Shown piece by piece: positions 52,418-62,918 of a stretch of 64,000 nt of DNA. Source of the stretch: Maridesulfovibrio bastinii DSM 16055 (GTDB lineage: Bacteria > Desulfobacterota > Desulfovibrionia > Desulfovibrionales > Desulfovibrionaceae); assembly GCF_000429985.1 (NCBI RefSeq), contig NZ_KE387016.1, positions 1,049 through 65,048 of the forward strand, written 5' to 3'. The notes below the pieces were generated by a model. That model saw only the letters and a program-made list of their open reading frames with translations. It ran no database searches and had not been told where the DNA came from. Position 1 is the stretch's first letter, and each line of letters starts with the position of its first letter. The position numbers and the translations under genes were made by a program.

Positions 52418-53509
52418 TTACGCTGCGTTTCGTTTATGTCCGGGAAGCTGGTGTTTAAAAACAAGCCTCCAGAAATCTTTTTCGTCTGCTTCCACAATAC
52501 TGTTGCGCAGTCCTGAGCCGAAAGACAGAGCGGAAACAGGTATTTCACATTCATGGGCCATATTTATAAGAGAACCGTAGTTGCATGATTCATCCAGCTT
52601 GGACCAGATAACACTCTCAAGTCTGGGGCAACTGTATTTTCTTATAAATACTCTGTATTGGGCCGGAGCGAAATAAGGATTCATAACCAGATGCACAGCC
52701 AGATCTTTGTTATCATCCAAGCCGTAAATGGCAAGCCATGTTTCAAGATCTGTGTCATTGCTGAGTCCTGGCAGATCAATAAAAATTCTGTCAAACGCCG
52801 GGCTTTCGCCGAGCAGGGCGATTACATCCTCCCGGGAGGCTATTTCCCTGAAACCAAGTCCTGAAAGGTCTGCATAATGTCTTAAAACCAGACGTCCTTT
52901 GCCCTGACCCTGATCTGCCGAAACAAGGCATATTCTGCTTTTGGGATTTTCTTTTTTTTCTTTTAAAGCCAGCCGGATTAAAGCTGAAGTTTTTCCTACT
53001 CCGTGCGGTCCTGCGAATGCGTGAAATTTATGGGGCCATTTTTTATGATTGAAAGGACATATTCTGGCAATTTTTTCGAGTGCCGGCAAAACCGCTTTGG
53101 TTTTGTCTCCGCAAAGTTCTCTGAAAAGTTTCAGAATTACTTTATCCGTAACACCTTCTTTTTCCAGATATTCCATTGCCAGACGCTGGCGGGGAGCAAG
53201 GAGAGAAAGGTTCATCTGCGGTTTCAGCAGGGCCATCATGTGATCTTTAATCTGATCCCATTCCCGGCTCCATTCTGGGATATTACTCATGGCAGCTCCA
53301 ATGGTGTCATCTTTACTGCACTGATCAGCTGAGGTTTTTACTTCGGTGTCATTCTCAATATTATCCACAGCGACCATGATTTCATGGATCTTCCCGCCGG
53401 ATTCTTCTACGCTCTTATTGCTGAGAATCACCGCACTGTCCCCGAATTCAGCTTTTATTTCTGAAAAAAGAGCAGCTGTACTTTTTCCCCTGAATGTCTT
53501 TACCCGCAT
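52418..53509 (-). CDS. flhF: Flagellar SRP-like GTPase FlhF
   Basis: FlhF places the flagellum at the pole. The 363-residue protein has a short basic B domain start (MRVKTFRGKSTAALFSEIKA), an N domain, and the G domain with P-loop FAGPHGVGKTSALIRLA near residues 165-181. G3 is FIDLPG where SRP GTPases usually have DTAG, and G4 is SKLDES. The changed G3 motif may alter GTP hydrolysis. It is followed by flhG. Confidence 0.9.
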   Translation of the reverse strand: MRVKTFRGKSTAALFSEIKAEFGDSAVILSNKSVEESGGKIHEIMVAVDNIENDTEVKTSADQCSKDDTIGAAMSNIPEWSREWDQIKDHMMALLKPQMNLSLLAPRQRLAMEYLEKEGVTDKVILKLFRELCGDKTKAVLPALEKIARICPFNHKKWPHKFHAFAGPHGVGKTSALIRLALKEKKENPKSRICLVSADQGQGKGRLVLRHYADLSGLGFREIASREDVIALLGESPAFDRIFIDLPGLSNDTDLETWLAIYGLDDNKDLAVHLVMNPYFAPAQYRVFIRKYSCPRLESVIWSKLDESCNYGSLINMAHECEIPVSALSFGSGLRNSIVEADEKDFWRLVFKHQLPGHKRNAA

Positions 53510-53521
53510 AAGCTCACCTTT

Positions 53522-55612
53522 TTAAACTTCTACCATTCCGGCTGAGTAGATTCTAATGTCCGCAGGAATTTCAGCCTGAGATATTACAGGTATTGTAGGC
53601 AAGAAGCGTACCATCAGTTGGGCGATATGGCTCCTGAGCTGTGGAGGGCATAAAAGGACCGGCTGCCCGTCTGTTTCAAGAACATTTTCCGCCGTTTTAT
53701 TGACAGATTGAATGAGCTGCTGTGCCGTGCCGGGGTCAAGAGCAAGGTATCCGCCGCCTTCAGCCGGGCGAACACCGTTGTTTAAGGTTGATTCAATATT
53801 TTGACCAAGGGTCATTATGGGCAGGCTTCCATCACTTGCAAGGTATGGCTTGATAATTGTCCTTCCCATGTGTGAGCGTACATATTCCGTGAGCTGCGCC
53901 GGATCTTTGATTGAAGCTCCATAATCTGACAGAGCCTCGACAATGGTGAGCATGTCACGAATGGATACATTTTCTTTGACCAGACTCTGAAGAACTTTCT
54001 GGACATTACCAAGTGACATGATTCCGGGAACAAGGTCTTCAACCGCTTTCGGAGCCCTTTTGGAAAGGTTGTCCAAAAGGTCCTGAGTTTCCTGTCTTCC
54101 AAGGAATTCATGCAGATTTCTGCGAAATACTTCGGTAAGATGTGTCGCAATAACTGTTGAGGGATCAACAACCGTATATCCTGCGAGCATTGCTTCTTCT
54201 TTCTGGGATTCCGGTACCCATACGGCAGGCAGGTTGAAGGCCGGTTCAACGGTTTCAACACCCTGAATTCTATGCTTGGCATCACCGGGGTCCATGGCCA
54301 GAAAATGATCTATAAGTATTTCAGCGGACGCAACAGCGTTACCTTTTATGAGCACTCTGTATTCACCGGGTTTGAGCTGAAGATTATCACGGAGATGCAT
54401 TGAAGGAACAATTACACCCATATCAAGAGCAAACTGGCGGCGTATGGAACGGATTCTCGAAAGCAGATTGCCATTCTGGTCTTCATCAACAAGAGGAATC
54501 AGGCCGTAACCTACCTCAAGCTCAAGCTGATCAAGTGGCAGCAGGGATTGAACCTCTTCCGGGCTGTCCAGTGAAGGAGCCTCTCCGGATTTTTTGTCAG
54601 CTGCTTCATTCTCTGCATCTCCAGGCTGAATATCGCGGCCCATAAGGGAAAGCCCGTAAAGGAGAGCTGAAAGAGTGAAGAACGGGATTGTAGGCATACC
54701 GGGAACAATACCGAAAATTACAAGAATTCCTGAAACAAGTTTCAGTGCTCTTGAATTATGGGTCAACTGCCCGATAAATTCTTCACCCATCTTTGCTTCT
54801 GCAGCAGCGCGGGAAACAATGATACCGGCTGAAGTTGAAATAATCAGTGAAGGGATAGTGGAAACCAGACCATCACCGATTGTCAGCAGGGTGTAGGTCT
54901 GCGCGGCGTCCTGCCATGCCATTCCTTTTTGAAGGGTCCCGATGAGAATTCCGCCGATGATGTTGACGAAAGTAATAATGATACCGGCTTTAACATCTCC
55001 CTGTACAAACTTTCCAGCACCATCCATAGCTCCGTAGAAGTCAGCTTCCCGGCGTATGTCGGAACGCTGTTTCTGGGCTTCATCTTCATCTATAAGACCG
55101 GAGTTGAGGTCGGCTTCGATTGCCATCTGTTTACCGGGCATGGCATCAAGGGTAAATCTTGCGGCAACTTCAGCAATACGTGTTGTACCGGCAACGATAA
55201 CTGTTTTGTTCAGGATGAATAGAATAAGAAATATGACTATACCGATAAGGTAGTTACCACCGACAACAAATTCACCAAAACTCTTAATAACGCTACCAGC
55301 GGCTGAGGTCCCTTCATCGCCATGAAGGAGAATTGCTCTTGTTGTCGCCACGTTCAGAGCAAGCCTCAAAAGAGTGGTGACCAGCAGGAGTGATGGAAAA
55401 ATTGAAAATTCAAGAGGGGATATCATGAACATGGACGTAACGAGAATTACAAGTCCGAGAGAGATACTGACCGTCAGCATAAAGTCTATAAATAATGTCG
55501 GCAGAGGAATCAGCATAATAAAAAGGATAACTACAACTCCGCCGGCAAGGAGAAGGTCTCCGTGTTTGGAGAACTGAGAGTAATCGAGATTTATAGACTT
55601 GGCCTTGGACAT
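53522..55612 (-). CDS. flhA: Flagellar export apparatus protein FlhA
   Basis: FlhA is the nonameric core of the flagellar type III export gate. The 696-residue protein has about eight N-terminal membrane helices (to about residue 320). The FHIPEP signature region is seen in ISLGLVILVTSMFMISPLEF and RLALNVATTRAIL. The cytoplasmic domain starts near 340 and includes VIVPSMHLRDNLQLKPGEYR. Length matches the family. It is 12 nt before flhF. Confidence 0.96.
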   Translation of the reverse strand: MSKAKSINLDYSQFSKHGDLLLAGGVVVILFIMLIPLPTLFIDFMLTVSISLGLVILVTSMFMISPLEFSIFPSLLLVTTLLRLALNVATTRAILLHGDEGTSAAGSVIKSFGEFVVGGNYLIGIVIFLILFILNKTVIVAGTTRIAEVAARFTLDAMPGKQMAIEADLNSGLIDEDEAQKQRSDIRREADFYGAMDGAGKFVQGDVKAGIIITFVNIIGGILIGTLQKGMAWQDAAQTYTLLTIGDGLVSTIPSLIISTSAGIIVSRAAAEAKMGEEFIGQLTHNSRALKLVSGILVIFGIVPGMPTIPFFTLSALLYGLSLMGRDIQPGDAENEAADKKSGEAPSLDSPEEVQSLLPLDQLELEVGYGLIPLVDEDQNGNLLSRIRSIRRQFALDMGVIVPSMHLRDNLQLKPGEYRVLIKGNAVASAEILIDHFLAMDPGDAKHRIQGVETVEPAFNLPAVWVPESQKEEAMLAGYTVVDPSTVIATHLTEVFRRNLHEFLGRQETQDLLDNLSKRAPKAVEDLVPGIMSLGNVQKVLQSLVKENVSIRDMLTIVEALSDYGASIKDPAQLTEYVRSHMGRTIIKPYLASDGSLPIMTLGQNIESTLNNGVRPAEGGGYLALDPGTAQQLIQSVNKTAENVLETDGQPVLLCPPQLRSHIAQLMVRFLPTIPVISQAEIPADIRIYSAGMVEV

Positions 55613-55666
55613 AATTTTGACACCCCTTATTCAGGTCGTAATATTCTGTGACTTGGAAAAAACGTA

Positions 55667-56728
55667 TCAGCGCTTGAATTTATTAAGTTTTGCCAGAATA
55701 GCGGCTACAGCCTGATACATTTCTTCCGGAATAATGTCACCGACTTCAACCTGTTTATACAAGGCCTGTGCCAAAGGCTTGTTTTCTCTGATGGGAACAT
55801 TGTTTTCGCGGGCAATTTCTTTGATTTTTTCGGCCATTTTGTTTGTACCCTTTGCGAGAATCTGAGGGGCCGGGGCTAAGAGCGGGTCGTAGCGCAGAGC
55901 TATCGCATAATGAGTCGGGTTGGTTATTACCACATCCGCTTTTGGTACTTCAGCAATCATTCTTTGTTGAACCATAGCCATCATGCGCTGTTTCATCGCA
56001 GATTTAACTTTTTCATCACCTTCAGCCTGCTTACGTTCGTCTTTAACCTCATCTTTAGACATCTTGAGGTTTTCAGAATATTCATGGCGCATGTACCAGA
56101 GGTCTATCGCTGCGATGATTAGCATGGGCAGCATTGTGTACTTTATCATTTTATAGCCGACTTGAAGGACGTAGCTCGTGATTTCATGAGCATTTGCATA
56201 AAATAGTGGAATAAAATTATGCATTTCCTGTTTTATTACAATATAAGGAGCTATTGCGACCACGGCAGCCTGAAGAATGCTTTTTCCAAGTCTTACGAAG
56301 GTTTGAACGTCAAACAGAATCTTTTTTATTCCGTTGGTAATATTAAATATTTTACCAAATTTGGGCTTGAAGACTTTAGTTGTCCAAAGTTTTCCTACCT
56401 GAAGTCTGAGCGTAATAAATGAGACAAGGGCGATAAAAAGAAAAATAGGAAGAAGTAGAAGGGCAAGTTTCTCTGAACACCAGATAAAAAGAAGATATAC
56501 TTTTTTCTGCGTTAACGGAGTTGAAAATCCTTTGGTGAAAAACCAGTGAAAAATTTCCTGAAATTGGTCATAATATATATTAATAACTACCTTAATAGCA
56601 ATGACACCAGCAAGAAGGGTCATGGTTTTACCCATCTCCTGGCTTTTTGCGACATTCCCTTCGCCTCTTGCTTTTTTTATTCGTTTGGGTGTCGCTTTCT
56701 CGGTTTTACTAGGATCTTTTTCCGCCAT
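55667..56728 (-). CDS. flhB: Flagellar export switch protein FlhB
   Basis: FlhB sets the switch from hook to filament export. The 353-residue protein begins EKTEKATPKRIKKARGEG, the family start, has four membrane helices, and carries the autocleavage motif VVITNPTHYAIALRY (NPTH) near residues 262-276. It is 9 nt downstream of fliR. Confidence 0.96.
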   Translation of the reverse strand: MAEKDPSKTEKATPKRIKKARGEGNVAKSQEMGKTMTLLAGVIAIKVVINIYYDQFQEIFHWFFTKGFSTPLTQKKVYLLFIWCSEKLALLLLPIFLFIALVSFITLRLQVGKLWTTKVFKPKFGKIFNITNGIKKILFDVQTFVRLGKSILQAAVVAIAPYIVIKQEMHNFIPLFYANAHEITSYVLQVGYKMIKYTMLPMLIIAAIDLWYMRHEYSENLKMSKDEVKDERKQAEGDEKVKSAMKQRMMAMVQQRMIAEVPKADVVITNPTHYAIALRYDPLLAPAPQILAKGTNKMAEKIKEIARENNVPIRENKPLAQALYKQVEVGDIIPEEMYQAVAAILAKLNKFKR

Positions 56729-56737
56729 ATTTTTCTC

Positions 56738-57550
56738 CTAGCTTCCGGGAATTGTCCCTGAATGAATAGAAGGGCTGCCGGATTTTATCACGTTAAGCAT
56801 ATACTCGGGAATTCCTGCAACAAAACCGGAAACATGCATACCAAGTACCGTGAAGACCATACCGAGAAAAATAAGTCCTACAAGAATTTTTATCGGGAAT
56901 CCGAGCATAAGCACGTTCATTTGCGGAGCCATTTTACCGATCAAAGCAAGTGCCAGGTCTATGACAAAAATAGAAGCAATAATAGGTGCTGCCACCTGAA
57001 TTGCCAGAACAAACAGAGTCTCAGTTATATTCATTACCTGTGTATAAAGTGTTGGGCTTATAAGAAGCTCACCGGGCGGAATATACTCAAAAGTTTTAGC
57101 AATGCCGGATATCATGTATAGGTGTCCGTTAAGAGAGAGAAATATCAAAAGGGCGCACATATATAAAAAATGGGCGGTAACTGCTTCATTCGTTCCGGTT
57201 ACCGGATCTAGAACATTTACCATGGAGAAGCCCATCTGGACTCCTATAAAGTTACCACCGGTTTGAATTGCGGCAAAAACTACAGTTATTACGATATTGA
57301 AAACAAGGCCGAGAATCAGCTCCCCAAGTATCATCAAAGCTATCTGGTATGGAGAAGCTGGCATTAGTGAACCGTCAAAAGATAATTGAGGCCAGACCGC
57401 AAGGGTTATTACCAGTGTTAGTGCAGCCTTTACCATATTGGGTATGGAAGAGCTTCCGAATACCGGCAGCAGAAACATAACTATACTCACCCTGAACAGA
57501 GTGAGATAGAAGCTGAGCAGATCAGATGGATTAAAATTGAAAAGCGTCAT
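56738..57550 (-). CDS. fliR: Flagellar export protein FliR
   Basis: FliR is a core membrane component of the flagellar export gate. The 270-residue protein has about six membrane helices, with early FRVSIVMFLLPVFGSSSIPN and LGELILGLVFNIVITVVFAA, both typical. It heads the visible flagellar unit fliR-flhB-flhA-flhF-flhG-fliA-cheY. Confidence 0.94.
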   Translation of the reverse strand: MTLFNFNPSDLLSFYLTLFRVSIVMFLLPVFGSSSIPNMVKAALTLVITLAVWPQLSFDGSLMPASPYQIALMILGELILGLVFNIVITVVFAAIQTGGNFIGVQMGFSMVNVLDPVTGTNEAVTAHFLYMCALLIFLSLNGHLYMISGIAKTFEYIPPGELLISPTLYTQVMNITETLFVLAIQVAAPIIASIFVIDLALALIGKMAPQMNVLMLGFPIKILVGLIFLGMVFTVLGMHVSGFVAGIPEYMLNVIKSGSPSIHSGTIPGS

Positions 57551-57653
57551 AATTTAATTTTTTTATTGTTTTCGCTAATCACTATGCAATTAAAGGGCCG
57601 ACTTGTCTTCACTAATTTTGATTAACATCTGGCTTTCATATCGGCAAATATCA

Positions 57654-57688
57654 AAGGCCCTTCCGGATTAAATTTCCGAAAGGGCCTT
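57654..57688 (-). terminator. Hairpin after the M23 peptidase gene
   Basis: AAGGCCCTTCCGGAT-type and TTCCGAAAGGGCCTT-type arms pair over about 14 bp with one mismatch. It lies downstream of the M23 gene on the minus strand and upstream of fliR. The run of T after it is short. Confidence 0.65.
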
Positions 57689-57747
57689 GCTTTAAATTCT
57701 ATTTATCCTGCTGTGCTGATTTGACTTAATGTCTGAATCCAAAGCAG

Positions 57748-58653
57748 TTAATTCAAAATATAGCGGAGCGGATTTACCGGAACTCCTCCAAGTCTTACTT
57801 CGTAGTGAACATGTGGTCCTGTTGATCTACCGGTGCTTCCGGCATATCCGATCAGCTCTCCACGAGTTACAACCTGTCCTTTTTTTACTCCAAGACGGCT
57901 CATGTGACCATATCTGGTAGTAACATTTGCTCCATGTCTTATTTTAATGCAGCGTCCATACCCGCCGTCAATGCCACTGAAAATAACTTTTCCCTTGGCC
58001 GGAGCATAAATGGCTGTTCCTATGGGGCATGAGATATCAAGGCCTTTATGGTATTCGCGTCTTCCGGTGAATGGTGAAGTTCTCCATCCAAATGGTGATG
58101 AAACCCAGCCTTCAACAGGCCAAATTGACGGAGTTGAATCCAGAACGTCCTGTTTTGAACGCATGGTATAAATTATCTGCTGCTGTCTTACTTCTTCGAG
58201 CCTTGCCTCAGTGTTCAGCTGCTCTAAAAATTCATGCATTTTTCTTACAAGCAGTTCCTGCCTGTATAGGGGCAGATAATTTTTAGAGAAATCAGCGTCT
58301 GTTGCTCCGCCTTTGGCGGTATCTTTTCCGGCAATACTCTGGTCGAGATTGATCATGACTCTGAGCTTTGAATCAAAATTTCGTACTCTATCAAGATCTT
58401 TGGAAATATTTTGCATTTTTTGCGATAGAGCCAGAATTTGGGTTTTCTGGTTCTGAACAGCATTTTCAGATTCAGAGAGCTGTCTTTCGAGTACAGAGTA
58501 ATTTCTGTAGTAATTCCATAAATAAGCATTGCCTGCGGCAAGTCCTATAAAAAGAAGTGCCAATAAGCAAAAGGTACAGCCGTGAATTCTGAATTTACTG
58601 GCGTTTCCGTGAGGATCTCTGAAAACAACTATGTGATATCTTTTGAATAACAT
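57748..58653 (-). CDS. M23-family metallopeptidase, murein endopeptidase
   Basis: The 301-residue protein has one N-terminal membrane helix (residues about 27-46), a coiled coil of about 70 residues, and a C-terminal LytM/M23 domain. Zinc ligands are His and Asp in YHKGLDISCPIGT, and His in GPHVHYEVRLGG (HxH), with GHMSRLGVKKGQ between. All ligands are present, so it should be active and not an EnvC/NlpD-like activator. It probably cleaves cross-links in the periplasm. Confidence 0.92.
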   Translation of the reverse strand: MLFKRYHIVVFRDPHGNASKFRIHGCTFCLLALLFIGLAAGNAYLWNYYRNYSVLERQLSESENAVQNQKTQILALSQKMQNISKDLDRVRNFDSKLRVMINLDQSIAGKDTAKGGATDADFSKNYLPLYRQELLVRKMHEFLEQLNTEARLEEVRQQQIIYTMRSKQDVLDSTPSIWPVEGWVSSPFGWRTSPFTGRREYHKGLDISCPIGTAIYAPAKGKVIFSGIDGGYGRCIKIRHGANVTTRYGHMSRLGVKKGQVVTRGELIGYAGSTGRSTGPHVHYEVRLGGVPVNPLRYILN

Positions 58654-58726
58654 ATTTTTGCTGGCTGATTTATCCGTGTTTTAAATTTGTAATATACCCA
58701 GCGATACTGAATAATTACTGAATTAT

Positions 58727-59563
58727 CTATGTCGTTTTGATGTTTAAGTCAAGCTGCCAACGCTTTAAGGCGTTTATGATATTGTTCATTATTCGCGGAT
58801 CTTTTTTCCATGAATCATAAACCCAGCTGTTTATGGTATTGCGCTTGGTTGTTCCATTTGAGGGGCAGTCGTTTGCCCATATTGGCAGGCCCCATTGTCT
58901 GGCAGCAGTTTTTATAAATTTCTTCTCAAGCATCAGAGCCGGCCTGATCATCTGCAATTTACCTTTAAAAAATGGTTCGTTTGCGGAAAGGCCGTCCACT
59001 CTCCCATTTTGCAGCATGTTCATAAAAAAAGTGGTAACAAGATCATCTGCATTGTGTCCCAGAGCAAGATGGGTAAGATTATATTGATCACAGAGTTCAA
59101 ACAGTCTTTTTCTGCGCAACCTGCTGCAATAAAAGCATGCTGAATTTTTTCTGTTTTCAGGGCTGTGAGCGCGGGGGCCGAAATCTGTGAGCTCAATATG
59201 TGATGAAACTCCGTGTTCACTGCACCATGTTGAGAGGGGAATATGATTTTCCGGGTCGAATCCGGGATTTAAGTGCAATACCATTAATTCAATATTAAAT
59301 GGCATAATAGCCTGTCTGATCAGCATGGTCCTGATCAGCACAAAGCTGTCAACGCCGCCTGAGACAGCGATTCCCACGCGTGAACCTTCCGAAACCATTT
59401 CGGTTTTCTGCATGAGCATCCCAATAGTTGAGACACATTTTTTTTGAGCGAAACTGAGTTTTCCCCATTTAGCCATTGAAACTGAATCCTGTGTAAGTAT
59501 ATATTCCTTTAAAAGTGTTTGTAAGATAGGCTTGCTTACAAAGCCTGCCGGGTTTCGGGACAA
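58727..59563 (-). CDS. TtcA-like PP-loop tRNA-thiolation ATPase
   Basis: TtcA-type enzymes make 2-thiocytidine at tRNA position 32. The 278-residue protein has the PP-loop GIAVSGGVDSFVLIRTM near residues 63-79. CFYCSRLRRKRLFELC carries the central CxxC, and a further Cys is in WANDCPSNG. Those three cysteines correspond to the iron-sulfur ligands of TtcA. The segment ALGHNADDLVTTFFMNMLQN is also conserved. Distinction from related TtuA/TilS-like proteins rests on the CxxC. Confidence 0.82.
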   Translation of the reverse strand: MSRNPAGFVSKPILQTLLKEYILTQDSVSMAKWGKLSFAQKKCVSTIGMLMQKTEMVSEGSRVGIAVSGGVDSFVLIRTMLIRQAIMPFNIELMVLHLNPGFDPENHIPLSTWCSEHGVSSHIELTDFGPRAHSPENRKNSACFYCSRLRRKRLFELCDQYNLTHLALGHNADDLVTTFFMNMLQNGRVDGLSANEPFFKGKLQMIRPALMLEKKFIKTAARQWGLPIWANDCPSNGTTKRNTINSWVYDSWKKDPRIMNNIINALKRWQLDLNIKTT

Positions 59564-59651
59564 TGCACTATTGTTGATTGACTCGCAAGCTAAGAATGGA
59601 TATAATATACAATTGTCCTAAAGGCATAATTCTATTTAAAGGTTGCTATAA

Positions 59652-60971
59652 TTGCTGAAGCACTTCGTTTTCTTTGTCTTTTTAGTCGCAGCCATTTGTG
59701 CGACCTTTTATTATGGTTCCCCCCGGACAGTGGGTAATCATCCGGACCCGGTATGGTCTGCCGCAGATACTAAAAAGATTGATCGTATTGATATTTATGT
59801 AAAAAAGAGTTGCGGATTCTCTCTTATCCGCAGTGCTTCCCATTGGAATGTTCTTATCCCGGGGTGGAAGGTTTCACCTTTTGCAGATTCAAAAAAAGTT
59901 AAAAATATTCTGGAGCTTCTGTCTACCGGCAGACCGCTTCATTATGTTGGCAGGATACGCAAGTCCGAACTATCTAAATACGGACTGGACCAACCGCGTA
60001 TTGAAATAGTTACAGGGGGCGGACAGGTTCTTGATATTAAAATTGGCAAGGCTGTTCATTCCGGCGAAGGCTATTATGCTGTCAATTCTCTAAATAAAGA
60101 TCAGCTTTTTCTTCTTGGAAAAAATTTTTCATCGCTTTACAGCGAAACTCCTAATTCTTTTTTTGATCTGCATCTTGTCAGGGGGAGTACTGAAGATGTC
60201 CGATCTGTGGGTATGAATATCGGGGAGACTTTTTCGTGGAAAATATCCAGAGATAATAAAAGTTCTGATTTTAAATTTCAGTTTCCGGCTTCATTCAGTG
60301 AAGATGTGAAAGTTTCATCGTCTGAATCAGACCTGCTGCTTCACTCTCTGATAGAAACCGGAGCTAAACTTCTGGTACAAAATTCCACCGGTAAAATTGA
60401 ATCTCTGCTTCTTAGTGTTGATGTCGGTTTTAAAGATAATACCGTGCAGACGGTTCAGGTTTTCAGGACGGATAATGAAAAAAATCCGTTTATCGCCAAT
60501 TCTACCGCTCAATATGGTAATTTCGTACTTGACAAAGGGCATGTAGATCAGTTGAAAAAGACGGCTTTCGACATGCGCAAGAGAAATATTTTATCCATTG
60601 AAACCGGCAAAGTCGGGTCAATGATAATAGAACAAGGAAATCAAACATTTAAAGCCTATAAGTCCGATGGCGTATGGAAGTCTCCCGCTCAGGATAAAAA
60701 ACTTTTAGGCATTGACATGTCGTTATGGAGACTTAATGAATTAGAATTCGAGGCGGAATCGGTCAAAAGTCTTGGAGAAGAAGCCAGGCATGTGATGACC
60801 TGGAAGATAATGAACCGTTCCGGAGAAGAACTGGCAAAAGTTGAATTTCTCTCAGATCCGGGGCTGCCTGAGGGGCAGTGCTGGCTTTCTGTCGGAAACG
60901 GGACAGTTTATTATCCGGTTACCAATAAACTCCTTGAAGATTTGCAGGGACAGATTCCCCTTAGAAAATAA
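59652..60971 (+). CDS. DUF4340 protein with membrane anchor
   Basis: The 439-residue protein starts at a TTG with AAAGG upstream and has an N-terminal membrane helix ([20 protein letters not shown]). The rest is predicted periplasmic. The repeated pattern [12 protein letters not shown] with VLDIKIGK matches DUF4340, a beta-rich family often linked to gliding or ABC transport. No transporter gene is adjacent. It is 43 nt upstream of rpoZ. Confidence 0.8.
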   Translation: MLKHFVFFVFLVAAICATFYYGSPRTVGNHPDPVWSAADTKKIDRIDIYVKKSCGFSLIRSASHWNVLIPGWKVSPFADSKKVKNILELLSTGRPLHYVGRIRKSELSKYGLDQPRIEIVTGGGQVLDIKIGKAVHSGEGYYAVNSLNKDQLFLLGKNFSSLYSETPNSFFDLHLVRGSTEDVRSVGMNIGETFSWKISRDNKSSDFKFQFPASFSEDVKVSSSESDLLLHSLIETGAKLLVQNSTGKIESLLLSVDVGFKDNTVQTVQVFRTDNEKNPFIANSTAQYGNFVLDKGHVDQLKKTAFDMRKRNILSIETGKVGSMIIEQGNQTFKAYKSDGVWKSPAQDKKLLGIDMSLWRLNELEFEAESVKSLGEEARHVMTWKIMNRSGEELAKVEFLSDPGLPEGQCWLSVGNGTVYYPVTNKLLEDLQGQIPLRK

Positions 60972-61014
60972 CTCCGGAATAACTTCCGGATCCAACCGAT
61001 GCTTTGGAGAACAC

Positions 61015-61233
61015 ATGGCACGCATTACAGTAGAAGATTGTCTGGCTAAAGTGGGAAATAGATTTCTTATTGTCCAAATGGCAATTAAGAGGGTTAAGCA
61101 GTATCGTGAAGGTTATACTCCTCTTGTTGAGTCCAAAAACAAGGAAGCTGTAACAGCTTTAAGGGAAATTGCTGCCAGCAAGGTTATTCCTGAAAGCTAT
61201 CATACAAATACTTCCTCCAATTCAGATAACTAA
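61015..61233 (+). CDS. rpoZ: RNA polymerase omega subunit
   Basis: Omega helps assembly of RNA polymerase. The ATG at 61015 gives a 72-residue protein starting [20 protein letters not shown], the conserved N terminus, with [16 protein letters not shown] later. It is followed after 9 nt by dnaJ. Confidence 0.95.
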   Translation: MARITVEDCLAKVGNRFLIVQMAIKRVKQYREGYTPLVESKNKEAVTALREIAASKVIPESYHTNTSSNSDN

Positions 61234-61242
61234 GATTTAGTC

Positions 61243-62358
61243 ATGTCCAAACGTTGTTATTATGAAGTCCTCGAGGTCAGTAGAGAAGCCTCTGAGGATG
61301 AAATCAAACGCGCCTACAGGAAAAAAGCGTTTCAGTTCCATCCTGACCGTAATCCCGGAGATGATGAAGCTGAAACCAATTTCAAAGAAGCTGCAGAAGC
61401 TTATGAAGTTTTAAGAGACCCCGAGAAAAGAAGCCTTTACGATCGTTTCGGGCACGAAGGCCTGAACAATAATGGCGGATTCGGCGGTTTTCAGTCTTCT
61501 GAGGATATCTTCGGTGCTTTTGGAGATATTTTTGGAGAGTTCTTTGGTTTTGGCCAAAGCCGTGGCGGACCGAGGGCAAGAGCTGGTTCCGATCTGCGCT
61601 ATAATCTGGATATCTCGTTCAGAGAAGCTGCTAAGGGGACTGAAGTTGAACTCGATATTCCGCTGACTGACACTTGTGATGAGTGTGGAGGGACCGGGGC
61701 TGCTTCAGGGTCTTCTGTTGAAACCTGCCAGCATTGCCACGGAACCGGAACTGTTCATCAGAATCAGGGCTTTTTCAAAATAGCTGTATCCTGCCCGTCA
61801 TGTCACGGTCGGGGACAGATTATCAAGGACCCCTGTAAAACCTGCCGCGGAAGGGGGACCGTCCGCAAGCAGAAGAGCCTCAGTGTGCGCATCCCTGCCG
61901 GAGTTGACAACGGCTCAAGACTTCGCCTCAGGGGTGAAGGTGAGGCCGGTGAAAACGGTGGACCGCACGGTGATCTCTATGTGGTGATTACCGTTAAGCC
62001 TGATGATGTCTTCAGACGTCAGGGACAGGACCTTGTCCTTACACAGGAAATCACTTTTGTTCAGGCTACGCTGGGCTGCAAATTAGAAATTCCCACTCTT
62101 GATGATCCTATTTCAATGGATATTCCTAAAGGAACTCAGAGCGGGGAAGTCTTTCAGCTTCGTGGTCTTGGTATGCCTTATCTCGGTGGCTCACATCATG
62201 GGGATCTTCTTGTGGAAGTTAAGGTCAAAACTCCGACCAAAATAACTTCACGTCAGGAAGAGCTTCTGAAAGAGTTTGAAAAGCTTGAAGATGAGAAGCC
62301 TATGAAAAAGGTTAAGAAAATTTGGAAAAAGGCTAAAGACAAAGTCATGGGAGATTAA
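61243..62358 (+). CDS. dnaJ: Chaperone DnaJ (type I Hsp40)
   Basis: DnaJ stimulates DnaK ATPase and delivers substrates. The 371-residue protein has the J domain with [11 protein letters not shown] (HPD at 33-35), a Gly/Phe-rich region ([20 protein letters not shown]), and four zinc repeats [30 protein letters not shown] and [10 protein letters not shown], followed by two C-terminal barrels. dnaK and grpE are not in the window. Confidence 0.97.
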   Translation: MSKRCYYEVLEVSREASEDEIKRAYRKKAFQFHPDRNPGDDEAETNFKEAAEAYEVLRDPEKRSLYDRFGHEGLNNNGGFGGFQSSEDIFGAFGDIFGEFFGFGQSRGGPRARAGSDLRYNLDISFREAAKGTEVELDIPLTDTCDECGGTGAASGSSVETCQHCHGTGTVHQNQGFFKIAVSCPSCHGRGQIIKDPCKTCRGRGTVRKQKSLSVRIPAGVDNGSRLRLRGEGEAGENGGPHGDLYVVITVKPDDVFRRQGQDLVLTQEITFVQATLGCKLEIPTLDDPISMDIPKGTQSGEVFQLRGLGMPYLGGSHHGDLLVEVKVKTPTKITSRQEELLKEFEKLEDEKPMKKVKKIWKKAKDKVMGD

Positions 62359-62360
62359 TA

Positions 62361-62840
62361 ATGAGTTCCGGGTTTTCACATATAGATGCAGACGGCAATG
62401 CTGTCATGGTTGATGTTTCCGGAAAAGTGGACACTGTCCGTAAGGCTATTGCCAGAGGCATAGTCAAGGTTTCCGGTAAGACCATGGATCTTTTGTTGAG
62501 CAAGGCCCTTCCTAAAGGTGATGCTTTGAATACTGCAAAGATTGCAGGTATTCTTGCTGCAAAGGAAACCCATAATCTTATTCCGTTATGTCATCCTCTC
62601 CCATTGAGTTATGTTGACGTACGGTTTGAAGTTAAAAAAGAACTCAATATAATAGAAGTGGAAGCTGAAGCCAGAACTACAGGAAGAACCGGCGTTGAAA
62701 TGGAAGCGCTGATAGCAGTTCAGATTGCAGCGGCAACTATTTACGACATGTGTAAAGCCGTTCAGAAAGATATTGTGATTTCAGATTGCCGCCTTGTTTA
62801 TAAAGAGGGTGGTAAGTCAGGAGTTTTTTCTGTGGAATAG
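62361..62840 (+). CDS. moaC: Cyclic pyranopterin monophosphate synthase
   Basis: MoaC acts with MoaA to convert GTP into cyclic pyranopterin monophosphate for molybdenum cofactor. The 159-residue protein has [18 protein letters not shown] at the start, [18 protein letters not shown], the signature [20 protein letters not shown], and [18 protein letters not shown] at the end. It starts 2 nt after dnaJ. Confidence 0.97.
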   Translation: MSSGFSHIDADGNAVMVDVSGKVDTVRKAIARGIVKVSGKTMDLLLSKALPKGDALNTAKIAGILAAKETHNLIPLCHPLPLSYVDVRFEVKKELNIIEVEAEARTTGRTGVEMEALIAVQIAAATIYDMCKAVQKDIVISDCRLVYKEGGKSGVFSVE

Positions 62841-62868
62841 TTTTTGTCCGTATTTTGCTTAAATTATG

Positions 62869-62900
62869 AAGCCGGTCAACTTTTGTTGGCCGGCTTTTTT
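62869..62900. terminator. Convergent terminator after moaC
   Basis: AAGCCGGTCAAC (62869-62880) and GTTGGCCGGCTT (62885-62896) pair over 12 bp with one G-U pair and loop TTTT, followed by TTTT. It serves moaC and the convergent epimerase gene. Confidence 0.9.
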
Positions 62901-62918
62901 AGTGTTTGTATGATCGGG

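Noticed and set aside
57638-57645. GCCGATAT on the minus strand upstream of fliR, like a sigma-28 -10 box
   Set aside because: No TAAA -35 element lies at 14-17 nt, and it sits beside a terminator hairpin.
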